This document shows positions 16,176-23,650 of a DNA stretch of 52,693 bases, piece by piece. Source of the DNA: Gemmatimonas sp. (lineage in GTDB: Bacteria > Gemmatimonadota > Gemmatimonadetes > Longimicrobiales > Longimicrobiaceae). Made by a program: the position numbers and the translations under genes. Positions within the stretch are counted from its first letter, which is position 1. Each line of letters opens with the position of its first letter. Under the pieces are notes generated by a model. It worked only from the letters and a program-made list of their open reading frames with translations, had not been told where the DNA came from and ran no database searches. The stretch spans positions 1-52,693 of the forward strand of contig WHSP01000014.1 in the NCBI GenBank assembly GCA_009380025.1, written 5' to 3'.

Positions 16176-17981
16176 TTGGGCAGTGGCGGTCGGGGGGCGA
16201 GTTTTCCACGCGCTGCGAGGAGAGCACGAGAGCATGGGAGCCCTGGCCCGGTCCCTGAGCGAAGCGGGCGTTCGGACGTGGGGAAGGGCCGCTGGGACCG
16301 CTCTGTGATCTGGGCCATGCTCCGGAATCCGGCCTATATGGGCCAGGCGGCATTCGGCAAGACACGGGTCGGCGATCGGCCCAAGAGGCTCACCCGCCCG
16401 ATGCGCCAGCGGGGAGGGGTCCCGAGCCCGCAACCCGCCGTGGAGGACCGCCCGCCGGAGGAATGGATCGAGATTCCGGTCCCGGCGATCGTGGATGAGA
16501 CCACCTTTGCACTGGCCGCCGAGCAGCTGGAGAGGAATAAGCAATTCGCCCGTCGGAACACGAGGGAGCCCACCCTGCTCCAAGGGCTTCTCGTGTGTCG
16601 TCAGTGCGGGTATGCATATTATCGGTGCTCGACGAAGACCACGAAGCGGAAGATTTACTACTATCGTTGCCTTGGCGCGGACGACTACCGGTGGGAAGGG
16701 GGGCGCGTCTGCTCGAACCGACCAGTCCGACAGGATTATCTCGACGCGGTGGTCTGGGATGCGGTGGTCGAGCTGCTGGCCAATCCGGCGCTGGTGCGCC
16801 AGGAGCTGGACCGGCGCTTGGAGGAGCGGCGTCAGTCGAGCACCAGCCAGAAGCAAAAGGACCGGCTCCTTCGGGAGGTGGCGCGGCATCAAACGGCCGT
16901 CAAACGGCTCATCGAAGCCTATCAGGAGGAGCTGATCTCGATCGAAGAGCTGCGGGCGCGAATCCCCGAGGTTCGCAGCCGGGAGAAGGCGGCATCCGCT
17001 CAGTTGGAAACCCTCGAAGCCCAGCTCATCGACCAACAAGCCTATTTGAAGCTGGCCGAGACCTTGGAATCCTTTCTCACACGCTTGGAACAACGTGCTC
17101 AGAGCCTCTCCATCGAGGAGCGACAAAAGGTGCTGCGCCTCGTGGTCAAGGAAGTCCAGGTCGAGGGTGAACGAGTCGTCATCAAGCACTCCATCGCCCC
17201 TTCGGATGGTGACTCGGCCTCAGGTTATCGATTGCGTGGGGGGAGTGATCAGCCCGCTCCTGGCCAATCTGTACCTGCACTACGTATTCGACCCTGGATC
17301 CAACGGTGGAGGAAGAAGCGGGCGCGCGGCGACGTGATCGTGGTGCGTTTCGCCGACGACTTTGTCGTAGGCTTTGAACATCGAGAGGACGCCGAGCAGT
17401 TTCAGCACGAACTGAAGGAGCGGTTGGCCGAGTTCGCACTGGAACTGCACCCCGAGAAGACGCGGATCCTCGCTTTCGGTCGCACGATCGCGTGGCAATG
17501 GCGTGACCATCGGGGAGAGAAGCCCGGCACGTTCGACTTTCTCGGCTTTACGCACAGTTGCGGGAAAACGAGGAGGGGCAAGTTCATCGTGTTGCGGCGG
17601 ACGATGCGCAAGCGCATGCAGGCCAAGCTCAAGGAGGTGAAGGAGAGTCTTCGGCGCCGCATGTACGATCCCGTCCCGGAGCAAGGTGTCTATTTGCGAG
17701 CGGTAGTCGGTGGGTACATCCGATATCATGGGCTGCCCCTGAACTCGCAAGCGATCAGCATCTTTCGACTCGAAGTGATTCGACTGTGGCGGGCCAGTCT
17801 CGGCCGACGCAGTCAGAAGGGTCGCCTCAGTCGTCGGCGAGTGGATGCCTTAGCCACGCGTTGGCTCCCGCCTGCCCGAATCTGTCACCCCTTCCCTGGG
17901 TACGTTGTGTCGTCTGACCCGAGACAGGAGCCCGGTGCGGTAGGACCGCACGCCGGGATCTGTGGAGGGGGCGGCGGGTGA
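16176..17981 (+). pseudogene. Serine recombinase C-terminal part fused to a group II intron RT C-terminal part
   Basis: One open frame made of two unrelated mobile-element genes. Residues from about 16278 to 17235 are the recombinase domain and zinc ribbon of a large serine recombinase: RWDRSVIWAMLRNPAYMGQA, a zinc ribbon with CRQCGYAYY and a later VCSNRPV, then a coiled-coil and VLRLVVKEVQVEGERVVIKH. The segment before 16278 ([19 protein letters not shown]) is in another frame, so a base is missing there. The catalytic resolvase domain is absent. At about 17240 the sequence switches to a reverse transcriptase. Neither part can be active. Confidence 0.75.
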
Positions 17982-18000
17982 CCGCTGTCCCTACTCCGAC
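17228..18000 (+). mobile_element. Group II intron remnant: RT C-terminal part, domain V and 3' end
   Basis: RT sequence begins abruptly with GGVISPLLANLYLHYVFD (one frame), then after a lost base near 17293 continues WIQRWRKKRARGDVIVVRFA with FADDF as the catalytic motif, FDFLGFTH, and the thumb/maturase region to a stop at 17981. The order and the following domain V identify a bacterial group II intron, probably class C. All of domains I-IV and the RT N-terminal half are missing; the 3' end is preserved to about 18000. It is flush against the recombinase piece, so one deletion joined them. Confidence 0.72.
17928..17960 (+). ncRNA. Group II intron domain V
   Basis: Folds as the catalytic hairpin: lower stem from GAGCCCGG to CCGGGATC, upper stem TGCGG/CCGCA with a short loop, and a 2-nt CG bulge on the 3' side. 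Catalytic AGC is at 17929-17931. A GGCGG/CCGCT hairpin ending CCCTAC follows (about 17969-17995) and fits domain VI with its branch-point A. Confidence 0.6.
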
Positions 18001-18136
18001 CGCTCTTCGCGTGAGGGTTGTTTACGGGAGCCGCCCAACGGTCCAGAAGCCCAGAGCGTAGCGGTGCGTTTCCCCGGAGACTCGGAATGCGCAGCCGCAT
18101 TTGTGGAAGTCCTCGCCATCGGAATCGAGGCACAAT

Positions 18137-19840
18137 ATGAAAAAGATGACACGTTCGGAGTTCCTCCGCGGGAGCGCGAAGCTTGCCGCCGCGGTTGGAT
18201 TGGGGTCGCTGCCCGCCGCGTGTGCGGACGAGGGCAGAGAAGAGGCGGGAACGGCGGAGCTCGCCCCGGACCTCGCGCTAGTAAACGGCAAGGTGTACAC
18301 GATCGACGACCAGTTGCCGGAGGCCGAGGCGTTCGCGATCAAGAACGGGCGTTTCGTAGCGGTCGGATCGAGCGACGACATCCGAAACCTGGTGCGCCCC
18401 GGCACCGAAGTCATCGACGCCGAAGGGATGCCCATCGTCCCGGGGTTCATCGACGCCCACTGCCACCCGAGCGGGGTGTCGGAGCTACAGAACGTAGACG
18501 CGAACGTACCCAGCATCGCCGAGCTCAAGGAGGCGATGCGCCGACGCGCGGCCGAGACCCCGTCGGGATATTGGGTGATCGCCTCGATGTACGACGACAC
18601 GAAGCTGAGCGAGGGGCGGCCGATCAGCCGTGTCGATCTCGACGAGGTTGTGCCCAACCATCCCGCGATGGTGGGACACAGGGGCGGACACACGGCCGTG
18701 TACAACAGCGAGGCGTTCCGCCTGGCGGGGGTCACGGCGGAGACTCCGCAGCCACCCGACGGTCACTTCTATGTCGAGAATGGCGAGCTGACGGGAAAGG
18801 TCGCGGAACAGGCACGCGGGGTGTTCAGCGATGTGGGGATGCGCCCCGAAGTGACCCGCGAGGTGCGCCAGGCTGGCGTCGCCCTGATGTCAGAGCGGAT
18901 GACCGCGGCGGGTCTCACGTCCGTGCACCAGACTGGTACCGACGTAGAGTCGCTGATCGCCCTGCAGGATGCCTATCGCGCCGGTGGGATGCGGTTCCGC
19001 ATGTACGCCTTCCCCCGTGGCGAGTTGTTCGATCGGCTGAAGGGCACGGGCGTGCGCTCTGGCTTCGGCGACGACTGGCTGAAGATCGGCGCTGTCAAGT
19101 TCGCCGTGGACGGCTCGGCGTCCGAGCGGACCATGGCAATGAGCACGCCCTACGTCGGGCGTCCGGACGATCACGGCATCCTTACCATGACGCCCGATGA
19201 GATCAACGCCGCCGTCGAGGATGCCCACCGGCACGGCTTCCAGATCGGCGTCCACGCCAATGGCGACAGGGCGATCGACATGGTCCTCTCCGCGTACGAG
19301 CGTGCTCAGGAGATCCTGCCGCGCAACGACGTCCGCCACCGTATCGAGCACTGCTCCCTGGTCAACGAGGATCTTCTTCGCCGGATCGCGGCCGGCGGCT
19401 ACATTCCTACCCCCTTCTGGACCTACATCTACTACCACGGCGAGAAGTGGGCGGAATATGGCCAGGAGAAAATGAAGAACATGTTCGCCCACCGCTCGTT
19501 CCTGGATTACGGGATCCCCGTTCCGGGCGCCTCGGACTACGGTCCGGGACCGTTCGAGCCCATGATGGCCATCCAGAGCATGGTGACGCGCACCGACTAC
19601 CGGGGGACGGCGTGGGGGACGAACCAGCGCGTCTCCGTCGACGAGGCGCTGCGGATCGCCACGATCAACGGCGCACACGCCTCCTTCGAGGAGAACGTGA
19701 AGGGCTCGATTACCGCCGGGAAGCTCGCCGACTTCGTGATGCTCGGACAGGATCCGCATACCGTAGACCCCGGCGCCATCAAAGACATTCCCATCGTCCG
19801 CACGGTTGTTGGAGGGACGACCATGTATGAAGCCGACTAG
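18137..19840 (+). CDS. Exported YtcJ-like amidohydrolase (Amidohydro_3)
   Basis: Metal-dependent hydrolase of 567 residues in the YtcJ/N-substituted formamide deformylase-like group; substrate unknown. Metal ligands visible: HCH at residues 108-110 (FIDAHCHP), a Lys candidate in AVKFAVDGSA, His in GVHANGDRAID and RHRIEHCSL, and Asp in GASDYGPGPF. The N-terminus (TRSEFLRGSAKLAAAVGLG) resembles a Tat signal but lacks the second Arg, and a Cys follows at PAAC, so lipoprotein export is also possible. ATG 18137 is used; ATG 18146 is an alternative. It stands alone just after the intron remnant and is intact. A paralog lies at 45151. Confidence 0.88.
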   Translation: MKKMTRSEFLRGSAKLAAAVGLGSLPAACADEGREEAGTAELAPDLALVNGKVYTIDDQLPEAEAFAIKNGRFVAVGSSDDIRNLVRPGTEVIDAEGMPIVPGFIDAHCHPSGVSELQNVDANVPSIAELKEAMRRRAAETPSGYWVIASMYDDTKLSEGRPISRVDLDEVVPNHPAMVGHRGGHTAVYNSEAFRLAGVTAETPQPPDGHFYVENGELTGKVAEQARGVFSDVGMRPEVTREVRQAGVALMSERMTAAGLTSVHQTGTDVESLIALQDAYRAGGMRFRMYAFPRGELFDRLKGTGVRSGFGDDWLKIGAVKFAVDGSASERTMAMSTPYVGRPDDHGILTMTPDEINAAVEDAHRHGFQIGVHANGDRAIDMVLSAYERAQEILPRNDVRHRIEHCSLVNEDLLRRIAAGGYIPTPFWTYIYYHGEKWAEYGQEKMKNMFAHRSFLDYGIPVPGASDYGPGPFEPMMAIQSMVTRTDYRGTAWGTNQRVSVDEALRIATINGAHASFEENVKGSITAGKLADFVMLGQDPHTVDPGAIKDIPIVRTVVGGTTMYEAD

Positions 19841-20037
19841 CCACACTCTCTCGACCCCGTAGTCGCGGAACATTCGCCCGCGCGACCTCGGAAAATTCGG
19901 CGGGCGCCTGGTTACCCTTGAGTGCAGAACTGCAGCCCGGCGTGCTGACCACGCACCCGTCTCTAAAGGCCAACCCGGCGACTTTCGCCCTTTCGTCGCC
20001 CCGAGTCTCTCGATGCTCTTGACTCGTCCGCCGCCGT

Positions 20038-20073
20038 GTGCTAAATAGCCAGCATATGCTAGAAACTTAGCAC
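20038..20073 (+). promoter_or_regulatory. Nested dyad operator upstream of the HEAT-repeat gene
   Basis: A 36-bp element symmetric about one centre: outer arms GTGCTAA (20038-20044) and TTAGCAC (20067-20073), and a perfect inner palindrome AGCATATGCT (20051-20060). It can also be read as two 16-bp sites, TGCTAAATAGCCAGCA and TGCTAGAAACTTAGCA, 18 bp apart centre to centre. TTGACT (20019-20024) lies just upstream, with TAAATA at 20042-20047 as a possible -10, so the dyad would cover the promoter. This is a good candidate for a two-dimer repressor site. Confidence 0.6.
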
Positions 20074-20092
20074 TCTCGACAGGAGGCGTCTC

Positions 20093-21448
20093 ATGCGGGT
20101 TTGGAAGGTGGTGCTTGGAGTGGGTGCGCTGCTGCCTGGCGTCGTGGTGTGGGCGGCGCCGGCAGGTAGTGCGATCGCGTCACAAGTGGACGAGGCGTCG
20201 CATGCGCGTCTGATGTTGGAGTCGGCGCGGGGAACGTCGCCGGTCATGTGCCGGCTGGCGGCACGCACACTGGAGTCGCAGCGGGGCTCGTTGCCGTGGG
20301 TAGGGGTTGTGGCGCTTCAGGGGCCAGATGAGGATGCCGCTACGTGGGCTGCATCTGCGCGGCCGGGCGGGGCGACAACGCCTGTCCTACTGGCGGGACT
20401 GGAGGCCGGGGATGCGTGTGTGCGACAGGTCGCGTCGCGGCTGCTCGGCCGGTCGGAGGATGAGTCGGCACTGGTCGGGCTGCTCGCTGCGCTCGAGTCG
20501 GTTTCGCCGTTGACGCGGGAGGCGGGGGCGGTGGCGTTGGGACTAGGAGAGTGGAGGCGGGCGCTGCCGGCGCTGTTGGATCGGCTCGGCGACGCGGCGG
20601 TGGCTGTGCGAGCGGCAGCCGCTTGGGCGTTGGGAGAGTTGGAGCAGGAGGACGTAGTCGAGGAGCTTGCGCGGGTGCTGCGGGAAGATCCGGAGGAGGA
20701 GGTCCGCGTGGCAGCGGCGCAGGCGCTAGGCCGGATCGAAGGCGCGCGTGCGGCCGCTGCGCTGCGGACGGCTTTGGATGATTCTAGCGTCCGGGTCCGG
20801 CGTGCTGTGGTGTGGGCGCTTGGCGAGACCGAGGAGCACCAATCGGTGGGAGGGCTGACAGGTGCGCTGAACGACGCGGACGAGGGAGTTCGGGAGACAG
20901 CTGCCTGGGGTCTGGGTCAGATCGAGTCGGCGGACGCGGTGCCCGCGTTGGGAAATACCCTTCGTTTCGAGGAGAGTATTTCGGTAAGGGAAACGGCTGC
21001 TTGGGCGCTGGGCCAAATCGAGGCGACGTCTGCCGTGGAGTACCTGGGCGCAGCCTTGTCGGACGAGAGCGTGCGGGTACGGCGCATGGCGGCGTGGTCC
21101 ACGGGCGAGATCGAGCCCAGCCGCGCACCTGAGGCGCTGATCGGCGCACTCGAGGACGTCGATCCAGGCGTTCGACGCGCCGCCGCCTGGGCGCTCGGCC
21201 AGATCGAGGATGCGGGTGCGGCGCCGGCCCTCGGCGACGCGCTCGGTGACGCGGATGCGGATGTCCGTGCTGCGGCGCTATGGGCGCTCGGGGGAATGGA
21301 TGGGTCTGCGGCGAGCGAGGCGCTGGTGCGGGCGCTGAGCGACGAGGACGCACAGGTACGGGTCGCGGCAGCACGCGCACTGAGCGGTCAGAACCGAGGC
21401 CCGTGGCCATGGCCGAGGCCCAGGCCGCGGCCATTCCCGAACCCGTAG
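20093..21448 (+). CDS. Secreted HEAT-repeat protein
   Basis: Exported scaffold of 451 residues. A signal peptide (VVLGVGALLPGVVVWAAPAG) is followed by about 100 non-repeat residues, then eleven HEAT/PBS-lyase-like units of about 31 residues, recognised by helix-B motifs such as VRAAAAWALGELE, VRRAVVWALGETE and VRRAAAWALGQIE. The C-terminus is a short Trp/Arg/Pro tail. AGGAGG lies 9 bp before ATG 20093. HEAT arrays bind proteins; no enzyme motif is present. In related bacteria such genes often sit beside BlaI/M56-peptidase regulators, but none is adjacent here; the upstream dyad suggests a trans-acting repressor. Confidence 0.88.
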   Translation: MRVWKVVLGVGALLPGVVVWAAPAGSAIASQVDEASHARLMLESARGTSPVMCRLAARTLESQRGSLPWVGVVALQGPDEDAATWAASARPGGATTPVLLAGLEAGDACVRQVASRLLGRSEDESALVGLLAALESVSPLTREAGAVALGLGEWRRALPALLDRLGDAAVAVRAAAAWALGELEQEDVVEELARVLREDPEEEVRVAAAQALGRIEGARAAAALRTALDDSSVRVRRAVVWALGETEEHQSVGGLTGALNDADEGVRETAAWGLGQIESADAVPALGNTLRFEESISVRETAAWALGQIEATSAVEYLGAALSDESVRVRRMAAWSTGEIEPSRAPEALIGALEDVDPGVRRAAAWALGQIEDAGAAPALGDALGDADADVRAAALWALGGMDGSAASEALVRALSDEDAQVRVAAARALSGQNRGPWPWPRPRPRPFPNP

Positions 21449-21454
21449 AGGGTG

Positions 21455-21471
21455 CCCGCGCTTATCGCGGG
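21455..21471 (+). terminator. Hairpin after the HEAT-repeat gene
   Basis: CCCGCG, loop CTTAT, CGCGGG, 7 bp after the stop codon. No T tract follows. Confidence 0.4.
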
Positions 21472-21813
21472 AGTGCCACGCGGTCGCCGCGACCAGTAGG
21501 CGAAGTAGATGACACCGGTTTCGCGTTCGATCGGTAGGTCGAAGCGCCGGTGCCGGAGGGGTCTGGAAAGTACTCCGGGGAAGAGTTCACCCCGCCTCGC
21601 TGCCAGATTCTAGGGGAAGGTGCGCCAGAGTGTCGTCTCGTGGGGTAATCGCGCCGGAACGTTCGATCAGTTTCCCCTTGATCGAGGCTAGTGGACGAGG
21701 TGGGCAGCGGCCAGCACGAACAGCTTCCGTTCCACCTCCGGAGTCCGAGTGGGCTGGGGATCTCTCATGTAGTGCCGCCGATCCGCTGCCCAAACTATTG
21801 TTGGGGCGGGCAG
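21472..21813. other. Gap between convergent genes
   Basis: Region between the converging HEAT-repeat and glutaminyl-cyclotransferase genes. No frame is recognisable and no clear repeat or RNA gene is seen. Confidence 0.4.
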
Positions 21814-22623
21814 TCATGAGGGCAGGCGGACCTCGTAGATTCGTGGCCAATTCTTCCCAGTCACCCACAGCCGTCCGGAGACAGAATCATATGCGATTCC
21901 GTTCGCTACCTCGGCACCTCGAACTCGATCCCACCAAGAGATGAAGCCGCCCACGTTGAGCCAACCCACTACTTCACCCGTGCTGGGATCGATGCGGGCA
22001 ATGTTGTCCTGTTGCCAGATGTTGGCCCAGATCTCACCGTCGACCCACTCGAGCTCATTGAGGGCGAATACTGCACGTCCCCTGTCGCTAACCTCGAGGA
22101 CCCGGGTTACCTCGAACGTCTCCGGGTGGAGAAATCGAAGCCGATAGGTGCCATCGCTCATGATCAACTGTGACCCATCGGTCGTGAGTCCCCAGCCCTC
22201 CCCTGAATAGGCGAAGGTCCCAATCGAGTCGAGCGCCTTAGCTCCATAGATGAAGCCAATGCCGTGGCGCCAGGTCAGCTGGTACAACCGCCCTTCCAAC
22301 GCGGCTAGCCCTTCCCCGAAAAAGCGTTCCGGAAGTTCGCGCCGCTCCAGTATCTCTCCGCTAGTAGCATCAATCCTTCTGAGTGATGAAGCTCCATTAA
22401 GCCCAGTTGATTCCCAGAAGTACCCGTCCCGAACAATGAGCCCCTGGGTGTAGGCACCAAGGTCATGCTGCAACGTCTGCATGACCTCGAGCCTGTCTCC
22501 TTGGAGCGGTTCAGGAGTGCCGGGTGCGCAGCCCGACAAGAGAATGGCGAGAATTAGTGGTGTTCTCAGAAAGGCCAGAGGAGTGACTCGCCAGCCCTTC
22601 CTATCCAAGGAAGTCGATAACAT
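21814..22623 (-). CDS. Glutaminyl-peptide cyclotransferase (glutamine cyclotransferase family), lipoprotein
   Basis: Beta-propeller enzyme that converts N-terminal Gln to pyroglutamate, here predicted in the periplasm or membrane-anchored. The 269-residue product has a lipobox (AILLSGC) and the family motifs YTQGLIVRDGYFWESTGLNG, GWGLTTDGSQLIMSDGT, and LNELEWVDGEIWANIWQQD. ATG 22623 is chosen: the upstream DUF433 stop lies 15 bp before, with GGAG near it. A GTG at 22641 overlapping that stop is an alternative. The tight spacing places it in one operon with the two small genes upstream. Confidence 0.87.
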   Translation of the reverse strand: MLSTSLDRKGWRVTPLAFLRTPLILAILLSGCAPGTPEPLQGDRLEVMQTLQHDLGAYTQGLIVRDGYFWESTGLNGASSLRRIDATSGEILERRELPERFFGEGLAALEGRLYQLTWRHGIGFIYGAKALDSIGTFAYSGEGWGLTTDGSQLIMSDGTYRLRFLHPETFEVTRVLEVSDRGRAVFALNELEWVDGEIWANIWQQDNIARIDPSTGEVVGWLNVGGFISWWDRVRGAEVANGIAYDSVSGRLWVTGKNWPRIYEVRLPS

Positions 22624-22637
22624 ACGGCTCGGGCTCC

Positions 22638-23009
22638 TCACTGGCCGGTCGTGTGTCGTGCCAACATTTCAACGCCGGGGCGATCCGCCCCGGGTTCTTT
22701 TCGGCGTTTACGCCGAACGGCCGCCCGCGGCGTAGCGAGCGGCAGCTCGCGTTTCACACGCTCCGGTGTCCAGCGCTCTTCACGTTCGAGACGCCGATCG
22801 ATTGCCTCCGGATATAGCTCATAGTACCCGAGCGCGGCGCGCAATTGAGCTTCCGAGAGCCACGGGTAGTTACGGACCAGTTCCTCGTAGCTCTCGCCGC
22901 CTTCACGCCAGGTCGCGATGATCTCCCATACGTCGAGGCCTGTGCCGCCGAGCGCGGCCCGCCGGCCCGTCGCACCGTCCACGAACACGATACCGGGAGC
23001 ACGCCTCAT
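22638..23009 (-). CDS. DUF433-domain protein (antitoxin-like)
   Basis: 123-residue protein with a DUF433 core: APGIVFVDGATGRRAALGGT, then VWEIIATWREGGESYEELVR and LSEAQLRAALGYYELYPEAI, a small helix-turn-helix-like fold often found as the antitoxin partner of PIN-like DUF5615 toxins. No DUF5615 gene is adjacent. Its ATG (23009) overlaps the stop of the upstream ribbon-helix-helix gene as ATGA, so the two are translationally coupled. The basic C-terminal tail (AAVRRKRRKEPG) is longer than usual. Role uncertain. Confidence 0.7.
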   Translation of the reverse strand: MRRAPGIVFVDGATGRRAALGGTGLDVWEIIATWREGGESYEELVRNYPWLSEAQLRAALGYYELYPEAIDRRLEREERWTPERVKRELPLATPRAAVRRKRRKEPGADRPGVEMLARHTTGQ

Positions 23010-23137
23010 CTCTGCACGGCCTCGGTCAGGAGCTCCAGCGCCGCCCCCGACCACGACTGCCCGCGTTCCTCGCCCTCACGCTCGATTTCCTTTTCCTGCT
23101 CCTCGGGCACTCTCAGGCCTCTCGCTTTCGTTCCCAT
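23006..23137 (-). CDS. Small ribbon-helix-helix-like protein
   Basis: 43 residues: a short strand (KARGLRVPEE), then two helices (EIEREGEERGQSWSGAALEL to LLTEAVQR), as in CopG/Arc-type DNA-binding antitoxins. ATG 23137 is chosen because the upstream extension (Cys-rich, repeat-derived) lacks family features. It is coupled to DUF433 by an ATGA overlap. As a likely DNA-binding protein it may autoregulate the operon that ends with the cyclotransferase. Confidence 0.6.
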   Translation of the reverse strand: MGTKARGLRVPEEQEKEIEREGEERGQSWSGAALELLTEAVQR

Positions 23138-23328
23138 GCTACATCCTATTCCGTTCTTGGGAAGCTCCTTTGTGCACGAAGTGCACATCGTGCAGGTGGT
23201 GTACCAAGGCTAGCGTCGTCCAGCATGGGAATCAAATGGTCGAGCGAAGGCTGACCGGAACGGGGACGTGTACGCGTACGAAGAAGTATCATATCGCAAA
23301 GCGTTCACGATGTGGTGGCCGTTAGCGC

Positions 23329-23568
23329 CTAGAAGACCTCCTTGAGTAGAGTCACGAGCCCGGGGGCGTCGATCCGCCGTGGATTGTTCGATAGGCGGTC
23401 CACGTTGACGGACCTGGCCAACGCAGGCAGATCGCTCTCCCGGATCCCCACATCACGCAGGCGGCAAGGGCAGCCGATCTGCCGGATCAGAGAGTGTAGC
23501 CTGTTGCGGGCTCGGGCCGCGGATCCGGTGCCGAGCAGTTGAAGCAGGAAGTCGATCCTGTCCTTCAC
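23329..23568 (-). pseudogene. Iron-containing alcohol dehydrogenase C-terminal remnant
   Basis: About 75 residues match the end of Fe-ADH/maleylacetate-reductase proteins: GCPCRLRDVGIRESDLPALA then NNPRRIDAPGLVTLLKEVF. The preceding 60 bases in another frame read SLLNALLLPSTLHAQ, which resembles the helix before it, so the remnant is also frameshifted. The catalytic and NAD-binding parts are absent; upstream lies the glycerophosphodiesterase 3' end. Confidence 0.5.
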
Positions 23569-23650
23569 CGCGCCAGCACTCGTCTCTCCTGCGCGTGCAG
23601 GGTCGACGGTAGCAAGAGGGCGTTCAGCAGCGAGACCCTGGAGAGCGGCA

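Noticed and set aside
18137-18220. Tat signal peptide on the amidohydrolase
   Set aside because: The motif TRSEFLRG has only one Arg of the twin pair; a Sec or lipoprotein signal is as likely.
20784-21434. Minus-strand frame opposite the HEAT-repeat gene
   Set aside because: Its repeats are only the complement of the HEAT codons; Pro/Arg-rich with no family match.
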